A DNA stretch of 5,114 nt, taken from positions 1 to 5,114 of the forward strand of contig JAFOED010000082.1 in NCBI GenBank assembly GCA_017380355.1. Direction: 5' to 3'. This DNA comes from Ruminococcus sp. (GTDB lineage Bacteria; Bacillota; Clostridia; Oscillospirales; Acutalibacteraceae). The translations under genes and the position numbers were made by a program. How positions within the stretch are numbered: position 1 is the stretch's first letter; each line of letters opens with the position of its first letter. Shown in pieces: positions 1-4,667 of the stretch. The notes beneath the pieces are model-generated. The model was not told the DNA's origin, did not search any database, and worked only from the letters and a program-made list of their open reading frames with translations.

Positions 1-338
1 AAAGAACAGAGCTTAGCAAGATTAACACCTGCACCGACCGTGATTTTATTTTCCTCTAAAGAAATATCTTTAAAATCGCCGTCGAGAGTAAGCACTACGC
101 CTTTCATACCGTTATCGTTAATAAGAAGGTTGCTACCCTTACCTAAAACAAACATCGGAATGTTATTTTTTTTGCAGTTTTTAACTACTGCTTTGAGCTG
201 CTCAATATTCTTAACCATAACGAACAAATCAGCCTTACCGCCGATTTTAAAGCTAGTATGGTTAGATAATGGCTCGTTTTCTATATATTCAAATCCGCTT
301 TCTGCGGCTAAATCACGTATAATCTGAAGGTCGTACAT
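1..338 (-). CDS. murB: UDP-N-acetylenolpyruvoylglucosamine reductase (MurB), N-terminal part
   Basis: MurB is a cytoplasmic FAD enzyme that uses NADPH to reduce UDP-GlcNAc-enolpyruvate to UDP-MurNAc in peptidoglycan precursor synthesis. Reading the minus strand from ATG at 338-336 gives 112 codons before the window edge, about one third of a normal MurB of about 300 residues. The visible part is the start of the FAD-binding domain. NHTSFKIGGKADLFV (residues 26-40) is the family's opening motif, GKGSNLLI (66-73) is its FAD-binding loop, and the VGAG stretch near 101-104 also fits. The catalytic Ser/Glu region lies outside the window. The start is supported by GGAGG at 347-343, four bases upstream (a short spacing), and by the typical distance to the NHTSF motif. 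It starts 10 bases after the PHP gene stops, so it is very likely co-transcribed with hprK and the PHP gene. No frame damage is seen. Confidence 0.93.
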   Translation of the reverse strand, partial: MYDLQIIRDLAAESGFEYIENEPLSNHTSFKIGGKADLFVMVKNIEQLKAVVKNCKKNNIPMFVLGKGSNLLINDNGMKGVVLTLDGDFKDISLEENKITVGAGVNLAKLCS

Positions 339-348
339 AAATCCTCCG

Positions 349-1071
349 TTAAATTTCAATATTTTTCTCAGAAAAGTACTGTTTAAGATTCTCTACGCTC
401 GAATTCACTACAAGTTCACTAGGAAAATCGATTTCTGTAAGCATCTTTACAGCGTTTGAAAACTCACCGACTCGTGTCATATAGTGAGCGTCAGTATCAA
501 CGACTACCCTAGCGCCATGTTTTTTACACAGCTGTGCGATTTTTCGACAATTAGGTACGGCATCGGCACGAAAACCTGTAAAGGTAGAGTCGTTAATTTC
601 AACGAGTGTGCCAGTATTCGCGCACTCTTTGATAACTTTTTCGTAGTCATATGCGTAGTACGGAGAGCCAGAGTGTCCGATAACATTAACGTGTGGATTT
701 TTGCACATCTGCAGATAAGCATGAGTGCATTTCTCTACATCAGGTTTATGTGGCAGTGTTATCGTATGCATCGAAGCCACAATCCAATCAAGCTTTGATA
801 AAAGTGTATCGCTTGCGTCGAGGTTACCTTCGAAGTCGATAATGTTAGCTTCCATACCTTTAAGCACTCGGACATTTTCGATAACCTTAGGCACAAGCGG
901 AAGGCTCTCGAAATAGTACGCACCTGGTGCACCCTCCATCGCTCTGCCATGGTCAGTAATAGCAATAGCGTAGAGTCCTTTTTCTGCTGCTACGTGCACC
1001 ATCTCGTTAATAGTCGAATAAGCATGCGTGCAAGCGTTTGTATGTGTGTGTAAATCTGCAATAATTTTCAT
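349..1071 (-). CDS. PHP-domain metal-dependent phosphatase/hydrolase (YcdX-like)
   Basis: This is a 240-residue single-domain PHP protein, a cytoplasmic TIM-barrel-like metal hydrolase. All likely metal ligands are present in the order known for the trinuclear-zinc protein YcdX: H8 and H10 (DLHTHT), H16, H41 (ITDHG), E74 (GMEAN), H102 (SMHT), H133 (IGHSG), D194 and H196 (DTDAH). Its length also fits YcdX (about 245). A substrate cannot be read from the sequence; family members include phosphatases such as histidinol-phosphate phosphatase and nuclease-like domains. I chose ATG at 1071 because it puts the DLHTHT motif at the usual position and because GGTGAT at 1080-1075, which matches the 16S 3' end, lies just upstream. 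That site overlaps the last codons and stop of hprK (TGA at 1078-1076), suggesting translational coupling. An upstream in-frame ATG at 1113 would add 14 residues inside hprK and is less likely. murB follows after 10 bases. Confidence 0.9.
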   Translation of the reverse strand: MKIIADLHTHTNACTHAYSTINEMVHVAAEKGLYAIAITDHGRAMEGAPGAYYFESLPLVPKVIENVRVLKGMEANIIDFEGNLDASDTLLSKLDWIVASMHTITLPHKPDVEKCTHAYLQMCKNPHVNVIGHSGSPYYAYDYEKVIKECANTGTLVEINDSTFTGFRADAVPNCRKIAQLCKKHGARVVVDTDAHYMTRVGEFSNAVKMLTEIDFPSELVVNSSVENLKQYFSEKNIEI

Positions 1072-1075
1072 TAAA

Positions 1076-2041
1076 TCACCAGTTGGTTTCAATTTTCTTT
1101 TTGCCGATATCATCAGGACTGATATCCATGCCTAAGTTCTGTAAAAGCTCCTGAGCACCGTTGTAGCCCATCTTCTTCTGACGCTGGTTCATAGCAGCAA
1201 CCTCGATAATAACAGCGAGGTTTCGACCAGGCTTTACAGGGATAGTAACAACAGGTACTTCAATACCTAGGATTTCCATATACTCGTTATCCATACCCAT
1301 TCTGTCGTAAACTTTTGTTGAGTCCCAAAGCTCCATATTGATAACCATATCGATTTTCTCTGAAACTTTAACAGAGCCCATACCGAAAATTCTACGAGCG
1401 TTTATAATACCGATACCGCGAAGCTCAATAAAGTGGCGGATGTTCTCAGGAGAAGAACCGACAAGAGATTTCTTCGATACTCTCTTAATCTCAACAGCAT
1501 CGTCAGCGATAAGACGGTGACCACGCTTGATAAGCTCAATAGCAGTTTCTGATTTACCTACACCGCTGTTGCCGATAAGCAGACATCCTTCGCCGTATAC
1601 TTCGACCAAAACACCGTGTCGAGTGATACGAGGAGCAAGCTCAACGTTTAAGAAAGAAACAAGAGCCGCAGTAAGGGCTGAAGTATCGTCAGCAGTAGTC
1701 AGAAGCGGAACTTCGTATTTAGTAACGCAATCAATCAACACCTGATCAGGAGTGATGTCGCGTGCAATAATTACTGCAGGCGGTCTGCGAGATAAAATCG
1801 GTTCAATATGCTTTATTCTATCTTCAACGCTTAAACTACGCAAAAAGGTGTACTCTGTCATACCGAGTACAACAATCTGTGTCTCATCAAAATGCTCAAG
1901 ATGACCTACAAGCTGAAGACCCGGACGGTCAATGCTGTTTGAATAAACAAACAGATTCTCAGGATCGCTCGGCATATAGAATTCCTTAAGGCCCATTTCG
2001 TCAATAATCCTTTTGAGTGAAACACTATATTCTTTGTTCAT
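1076..2041 (-). CDS. hprK: HPr kinase/phosphorylase (HprK)
   Basis: HprK phosphorylates and dephosphorylates Ser46 of HPr in the cytoplasm, so it sets carbon catabolite control and sugar PTS activity in Firmicutes. The 321-residue protein has the normal length (about 310-320). The N-terminal domain (about 1-130) begins with the typical YSVSLKRIIDE. The C-terminal kinase domain has H142 in ITRHGVLVEV, a Walker A loop GNSGVGKS at 157-164, the acidic ADD at 179-181, the HprK signature ELRGIGIINA at 206-215, and the PVKPGRNLAVIIEVAAMNQR region at 268-287. The start at 2041 matches the family N-terminus and has GGTG at 2051-2048. An in-frame ATG at 2080 would add 13 residues that do not resemble the family and would lie only about 10 bases after the predicted transcription start. 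The gene heads the hprK-PHP-murB operon; the PHP gene starts 4 bases after its stop. Confidence 0.97.
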   Translation of the reverse strand: MNKEYSVSLKRIIDEMGLKEFYMPSDPENLFVYSNSIDRPGLQLVGHLEHFDETQIVVLGMTEYTFLRSLSVEDRIKHIEPILSRRPPAVIIARDITPDQVLIDCVTKYEVPLLTTADDTSALTAALVSFLNVELAPRITRHGVLVEVYGEGCLLIGNSGVGKSETAIELIKRGHRLIADDAVEIKRVSKKSLVGSSPENIRHFIELRGIGIINARRIFGMGSVKVSEKIDMVINMELWDSTKVYDRMGMDNEYMEILGIEVPVVTIPVKPGRNLAVIIEVAAMNQRQKKMGYNGAQELLQNLGMDISPDDIGKKKIETNW

Positions 2042-2095
2042 ATTTTGCACCGACTTTCTATTAAAATTAAAAATATGCATACTTATACAGATTCG

Positions 2096-2124
2096 ATTAT
2101 ACTCCTATATTATAAGTTTATAAA
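2096..2124 (-). promoter_or_regulatory. Candidate promoter for the hprK operon
   Basis: On the minus strand a perfect -10 hexamer TATAAT lies at 2101-2096 and a -35-like TTTATA (4 of 6 matches to TTGACA) at 2124-2119, with a 17-base spacer. Transcription would start near 2089, leaving about 48 bases of leader before the hprK ATG at 2041. A second TATAAT sits 13 bases further upstream at 2114-2109 but has a poorer -35 match. The region is very AT-rich, so chance matches are likely; position and spacing are the main support. Confidence 0.5.
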
Positions 2125-2130
2125 CCTATA
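2111..2130. repeat. 20-bp near-perfect palindrome over the hprK -35 element
   Basis: A perfect 10-bp palindrome GTTTATAAAC (2116-2125) is flanked by TATA on both sides, giving a 20-bp dyad with a single mismatched pair. It contains the -35 hexamer of the predicted hprK promoter, so it could be an operator. No regulator family is recognised, and AT-rich DNA makes such dyads fairly common. Confidence 0.4.
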
Positions 2131-2151
2131 AAAGAACATTTTGTGATTTTA

Positions 2152-2174
2152 TGCATATTTTTTGCATATTTTTT
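2152..2174 (+). repeat. Tandem direct repeat GCATATTTTTT x2 in the divergent intergenic region
   Basis: Two exact 11-base copies of GCATATTTTTT lie back to back at 2153-2163 and 2164-2174. A third TGCATATTTTT occurs on the opposite strand at 2079-2069. The copies therefore flank the candidate hprK promoter, with the tandem pair upstream of the DUF421 gene. The 11-base period is close to one helical turn, which would suit cooperative protein binding or a bent A/T tract. This is inference; no known box is recognised. Confidence 0.5.
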
Positions 2175-2224
2175 AAAATAAATTCAGCTTGCATAGTACA
2201 TTTTTAACTACACATAATAAAATC

Positions 2225-2230
2225 GGTGAT
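2225..2230 (+). promoter_or_regulatory. Ribosome binding site (GGTGAT type) of the DUF421 gene
   Basis: GGTGAT ends 3 bases before the ATG at 2234. It pairs with the ATCACC part of the 16S rRNA 3' end (GATCACCTCCTT), so the register is normal although no GGAGG is present. This decides the start at 2234 rather than the upstream in-frame ATG at 2189, which has no such site. The PHP gene on the other strand uses the same variant. Confidence 0.65.
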
Positions 2231-2233
2231 ATT

Positions 2234-2683
2234 ATGTTAATTTCGCTGTTTCGTACAGTACTGCTCTATGTTTTTATTATTCTTGCAGTCAGAATTATGG
2301 GCAAGCGTCAGCTGAGTGATATGCAGACCTCCGAGCTGGTTGTAACACTGGTAATTTCTGACATAGCTGCAATTCCGATGCAAAACACTGAACAACCTCT
2401 TTTAAGCGGACTTCTCCCTATCACGATGCTTGTTGCTTTAGAAATTATAGTCAGTATAATTATGCTGAAAAGCAGGCGATTCCGTAAGATAATATGTGGT
2501 AATCCCGTCGTGATAATAAAAGACGGAAAAATACTCGAAGACCAGATAAAAAAACTACGAATCACTTATGAAGATTTGTACAGTTTACTCCGTCAGCAAG
2601 AGGTTTTCGATGTTTCGCAGATAAAGTACGGAATAGTCGAAACAAATGGTAGTGTAAGTCTTTTAAAATACGATAGCGAGTGA
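2234..2683 (+). CDS. DUF421 (YetF-type) membrane protein
   Basis: This 149-residue protein has three predicted membrane segments (about 4-22, 33-49 and 57-78) followed by a cytosolic-type domain (about 87-149). The family marks are VRIMGKRQLSDMQTSELV at 19-36, ISDIAAIPM at 41-49, the NPVVIIKDGKIL strand at 90-101, and the LLRQQEVFDVSQIKYGIVETNGSVSLL block at 118-144. DUF421 proteins such as Bacillus YetF are usually 200-230 residues; this one stops just after the core domain and lacks the usual C-terminal extension. The molecular function is unknown. Some homologues (the '2Duf' type) are spore inner-membrane proteins affecting spore resistance and germination, but nothing here shows a spore role. 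The start at 2234 is chosen from GGTGAT at 2225-2230. The DUF4363 gene follows 5 bases after the stop, suggesting one transcript. No convincing promoter was found upstream. Confidence 0.88.
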   Translation: MLISLFRTVLLYVFIILAVRIMGKRQLSDMQTSELVVTLVISDIAAIPMQNTEQPLLSGLLPITMLVALEIIVSIIMLKSRRFRKIICGNPVVIIKDGKILEDQIKKLRITYEDLYSLLRQQEVFDVSQIKYGIVETNGSVSLLKYDSE

Positions 2684-2688
2684 GAAAT

Positions 2689-3069
2689 ATGAAACGTCTG
2701 TGGATAGCATGCGCACTAATTTTTATAGCAGCTCTTTTTTCTGTATTAGAATTTTTCTTAGTAAATAATTCATACGATAAATTCAGTAAAGAACTATCTC
2801 AAATACAAAATTATTATTCTGTTAATGAATTTAAAGAAGCAGAAAAATCGATAAATAAAACAAAGAATTCGTGGAAAAATCGCGAAAAAACATTGAAGGT
2901 TTTTCTGTTGCACGGCGAAGTTGACACTATATCCGGCAGCTTAGAAGAACTGGGCGATATGATAAAACAAAAAGACTCTAAAGCTGTTTTTTATACGTGC
3001 GAAAAAACAAAAAGGCAGCTGCTTTTCTTAAAGAAAAGCGAACTGCCTTATCTTGAAAATATAATGTAA
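2689..3069 (+). CDS. DUF4363 family small membrane-anchored protein
   Basis: This 126-residue protein has one N-terminal membrane segment (about 5-27, after the MKRLW start) and then a charged, helix-rich domain outside or along the membrane. The pattern of a Trp in KNSWKNREKTLKVFLLHGEVDTI, an ELGDMIKQKD turn and a C-terminal LKKSELPYLENIM matches DUF4363, a family of unknown function that commonly sits beside DUF421 genes in Clostridia. It starts 5 bases after the DUF421 stop. GAGTGA just upstream is a weak ribosome site. A GTG at 2680, overlapping the DUF421 stop as GTGA, is an alternative start adding three residues. The gene is about 31% G+C, clearly lower than hprK or secF, and rich in AAA/AAT codons. 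Its 3' end doubles as the terminator of the convergent secDF transcript. A partner role with the DUF421 protein is inferred from adjacency. Confidence 0.75.
   Translation: MKRLWIACALIFIAALFSVLEFFLVNNSYDKFSKELSQIQNYYSVNEFKEAEKSINKTKNSWKNREKTLKVFLLHGEVDTISGSLEELGDMIKQKDSKAVFYTCEKTKRQLLFLKKSELPYLENIM
3002..3049 (-). terminator. Intrinsic terminator of the secDF transcript, inside the DUF4363 coding sequence
   Basis: Read on the minus strand, an outer stem AAGGCAG/CTGCCTT (3049-3043 with 3018-3012) and an inner stem GCTTTTC/GAAAAGC (3039-3033 with 3027-3021) form a long hairpin with a small asymmetric internal loop. It is followed at once by a T-rich run at 3013-3002 (TTTTTGTTTTTT). The hairpin begins 33 bases after the secF stop. 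On the plus strand no T tract follows it, so it should stop only the secF-side transcript. Confidence 0.8.
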
Positions 3070-3095
3070 TTTAACTATAAATTACTTTTCTTTTC
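3066..3095 (+). terminator. Weak AT-rich hairpin with T tract, terminating the DUF421-DUF4363 transcript
   Basis: A perfect 8-bp inverted repeat, GTAATTTA (3066-3073) and TAAATTAC (3078-3085), with a 4-base loop is followed on the plus strand by TTTTCTTTTC (3086-3095). It spans both stop codons: TAA 3067-3069 for DUF4363 and TAA 3084-3082 for secF. The stem has few G-C pairs, so its efficiency is doubtful. A short T-rich run on the other side (3065-3056) could let it act in both directions. Confidence 0.5.
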
Positions 3096-4023
3096 TCTTC
3101 TGCCACATTACCCAGAGTGGACCTGCGATGCAGATAGAAGAGTAACAACCTGAGATAACACCGATCATCATTGGAAGAGCGAATGCCTTAACTGAATCGA
3201 GGTTGTAAATAGTAGCAACTACGTATACTGTACCGATAGCAATTAAAGTAGTGATTGATGTACAGATTGTACGTGTAAGAACTGAAGATGCACTGTGGTT
3301 AAATACATCAGCGATGTCAGCATTAGGACCTGCGAGCTTTCTCTCTTCTCTGACTCTGTCGTAGATAACGATAGTGTCGTTAAGAGAGTAACCTAAGATC
3401 ATAAGTACAACAGCGATGAAGTTAGAATCAATAGGCATCTTGAAGATAACGTACATGAAGTAAATCATAGCAACGTCATGGAAGAGAGCAACGAGCGCCA
3501 TAACACCAGCAGAAAGACCGCCGATACGCTTAAATCTGATAGTTACGTAAAGCACCATAAGAGCACAAGCGATAGCTACAGCAGTGAGACACTTAAGTAA
3601 GAACTTAAGACCCATAGAAGCCTCTACAGAAGTTGACTCCTGATACTCGAAGTTGTTTTCAGCAAAGTCCTTTTCGAGAGCTTTTGTGATAGCATCCTGC
3701 TGTGCTGTGTCAATAGCTGTTTCACCTGAGAAGTTGATATCAATAACATATGCATCAGCATTCTCTTCGTTATTCATAATATCCTTAGATACAGTGAATG
3801 TAACTACGTTATTAGGAGTAGCTGTCTGGATTGTATCCTTAAGCGCATCCTCGTCAATCTCACCTGTGAAGCTATATGTGATGATAGCACCGCCCTTGAA
3901 CTGAATATCAAGAGTTGTACCAAAAATGAAGTTACAAACAATACCGATTAAAATGATTGCAAGTGAGATGCCAAAGAAAATCTTACTGCGACCAATGAAG
4001 TTTAAGTCTTTTACCTGTTTCAT
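3082..4023 (-). CDS. secF: Protein translocase subunit SecF
   Basis: SecF is a membrane partner of SecD in the Sec translocase, where SecDF uses the proton gradient to help pull proteins across the membrane. The 313-residue protein has six predicted membrane segments (about 12-34, 141-163, 170-193, 200-218, 250-272 and 280-306) and one external domain (about 35-138) between the first two. Family marks are LDIQFKGGAIITYSF at 38-52, FHDVAMIY at 181-188, GYSLNDTIVIYDRVREE at 211-227 and SVLTRTICTSITTL at 247-260. Its length is normal for a stand-alone SecF (about 300). The start ATG overlaps the secD stop as ATGA (4023-4020), and GGAGGTG at 4037-4031 is a strong ribosome site, so translation is coupled. 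The gene converges on DUF4363, with only 12 bases between the two stops. Confidence 0.97.
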   Translation of the reverse strand: MKQVKDLNFIGRSKIFFGISLAIILIGIVCNFIFGTTLDIQFKGGAIITYSFTGEIDEDALKDTIQTATPNNVVTFTVSKDIMNNEENADAYVIDINFSGETAIDTAQQDAITKALEKDFAENNFEYQESTSVEASMGLKFLLKCLTAVAIACALMVLYVTIRFKRIGGLSAGVMALVALFHDVAMIYFMYVIFKMPIDSNFIAVVLMILGYSLNDTIVIYDRVREERKLAGPNADIADVFNHSASSVLTRTICTSITTLIAIGTVYVVATIYNLDSVKAFALPMMIGVISGCYSSICIAGPLWVMWQKRKEK

Positions 4024-4310
4024 ACGTCAGCACCTCCGAATAACCATTTTTTACGCAGGCACTTGAAACCAGCAACGCTCTTGAGCATAACTCTGGAGAA
4101 GAATACGCCCATTACGAAGTTGGAGATAACACCCATTAAGAGTGTGTAACCGAATGCGTAGATAGTACCTGTTGTTGATGCACCGAACAGCCATGAAAGG
4201 ATGTTACTTGGACCAAATACGAGAAGTAAGATAACAGATACGATAACGACAGTCATATTACCGTCGATGATAGCTGTGAGAGAGTTCTTAGTACCCTTTT
4301 CGATAGCACC
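4020..4310 (-). pseudogene. secD: SecD C-terminal fragment, cut at the sequence junction
   Basis: The last 96 or so residues of SecD are visible, out of a usual 400-600. AIEKGTKNSLTAIIDGNM aligns in pattern with the conserved AIDEGYRGAFSSIFDANI region of SecD. It is followed by a membrane segment (VVIVSVILLLVFG) and by YAFGYTLLMGVISNFVMGVFFSRVML, which covers the final membrane helices. The tail GFKCLRKKWLFGGADV overlaps secF by 4 bases. Reading further upstream, only two or three more codons (Ser, Gln) stay open before TGA at 4319-4317, and the DNA there is already GC-rich and encodes TrmO on the other strand. An ATG at 4256 is inside the membrane region and is not a real start. The gene is probably intact in its source genome and truncated here by a chimeric join; the exact edge is uncertain by several bases. 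Confidence 0.88.
4031..4037 (-). promoter_or_regulatory. Strong ribosome binding site of secF inside secD
   Basis: GGAGGTG on the minus strand matches the 16S anti-SD sequence well. Its GGAGG core ends 9 bases before the secF ATG at 4023. It lies within the last codons of secD (encoding Gly-Gly-Ala), so SecD and SecF synthesis are coupled. Confidence 0.8.
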
Positions 4311-4316
4311 GGACTG
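4306..4316. other. Junction between two unrelated DNA segments
   Basis: To the left, minus-strand codons read as SecD at least to 4307. To the right, plus-strand codons read as TrmO from about 4312 (DCHPEAVGGF). Base composition changes from about 40-48% to about 70% G+C within some tens of bases. No inverted or direct repeats, transposase gene or attachment-like core are seen at the joint. Confidence 0.85.
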
Positions 4317-4578
4317 TCATCCGGAAGCCGTGGGCGGTTTTGCCGCTGCCCCCGCCGGCGAAACGCTGGAGGTGGTGATCCCGGAGGAGCTTCTCTCCCG
4401 CATCCCGGAATCCCACCGGGAATCTCTCCGGGGCGTGCTGGCCCAGGATCCCAGGCCGCACTACCACGACGACCCGGAGCGTGTCTACGGATTTGGCTTT
4501 GGCGGCATGGAAGTCAAATTCACTGTGGCAGGTACCGTGCTCACCGTTCGGGACATCCTCAGTGGAAAAGAACGTTGA
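4312..4578 (+). pseudogene. trmO: TrmO (tRNA m6t6A37 methyltransferase) C-terminal fragment
   Basis: TrmO (TsaA/YaeB family) uses SAM to methylate N6 of t6A37 in some tRNAs that read ACY codons. Only the last 88 residues are visible, out of about 230 or more. DCHPEAVGGF (1-10) fits the end of the N-terminal SAM-binding barrel domain. IPEELLSRIPESHRESLRGVLAQDPRPHYH followed by ERVYGFGFGGMEVKFTVAGTVLTV is the C-terminal domain, with the invariant LAQDPRP-Y motif and the YGF...V.F.V strand pattern also found in E. coli YaeB. The SAM-binding N-terminal domain is missing because the sequence switches to secD DNA. The open frame that continues left to 4201 is a chance extension through antisense secD. 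G+C is about 65%, unlike everything upstream. The stop TGA (4576-4578) overlaps the -35 box of the next gene's promoter. Most likely truncated by the chimeric join. Confidence 0.8.
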
Positions 4579-4603
4579 CAAGCGTTTTTCGCAGGGCTAT
4601 ACT
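4575..4603 (+). promoter_or_regulatory. Near-consensus vegetative promoter for the aminotransferase gene
   Basis: A perfect -35 TTGACA (4575-4580) and a -10 TATACT (4598-4603, 5 of 6 matches) are separated by the ideal 17 bases. Predicted transcription starts near 4610, giving a leader of about 58 bases. The -35 box overlaps the trmO stop codon. In GC-rich DNA such a match is unlikely by chance. Confidence 0.85.
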
Positions 4604-4618
4604 AATCTCAGCACTTTA

Positions 4619-4640
4619 AAGCAGTGATGCATCATTGCTT
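4619..4640 (+). promoter_or_regulatory. 22-bp dyad in the aminotransferase leader (operator or RNA hairpin)
   Basis: AAGCA and TGCTT flank a perfect TGATGCATCA core, centred at 4629.5. The only non-complementary position (4624/4635) would be a G-U pair in RNA. It begins about 9 bases after the predicted transcription start and ends 9 bases before the ribosome site, a usual place for a repressor operator. No T tract follows, so it is not a terminator. The binding factor is unknown. Confidence 0.55.
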
Positions 4641-4649
4641 AGATCAGAT

Positions 4650-4655
4650 AAGGAG
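4650..4655 (+). promoter_or_regulatory. Ribosome binding site of the aminotransferase gene
   Basis: AAGGAG ends 12 bases before the ATG at 4668, slightly longer than usual. No nearer in-frame start codon exists. The next in-frame ATG, at 4695, is too far away, so 4668 is the best start. Confidence 0.6.
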
Positions 4656-4667
4656 CGTGACCCCTCT

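Noticed and set aside
40..327. Plus-strand 95-residue reading frame
   Set aside because: It is antisense to murB, which has clear motifs; this frame has no recognisable domain or ribosome site.
484..965. Several reading frames on both strands inside the PHP gene
   Set aside because: They are alternative frames of a gene with all its metal-binding motifs in place.
1338..1745. Plus-strand frames within hprK
   Set aside because: They are antisense to a full-length HprK with intact Walker A and signature motifs.
2189..2218. Plus-strand promoter TTGCAT-18-CATAAT for the DUF421 gene
   Set aside because: Transcription would begin at about the ribosome site, leaving no usable leader, and the -35 match is poor. 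The real promoter could not be located.
2189..2233. N-terminal extension of the DUF421 protein from ATG 2189
   Set aside because: The extra 15 residues are polar and unlike the family start, and GGTGAT at 2225 places the start at 2234.
4020..4256. A short 78-residue membrane protein starting at ATG 4256
   Set aside because: SecD sequence continues upstream in the same frame to about 4307, there is no ribosome site, and the ATG lies within a conserved SecD region.
4201..4578. A single 125-codon plus-strand gene crossing the junction
   Set aside because: The first 37 codons are antisense to SecD and have no family resemblance or ribosome site; only the part from about 4312 reads as TrmO. The frame is open across the joint by chance.
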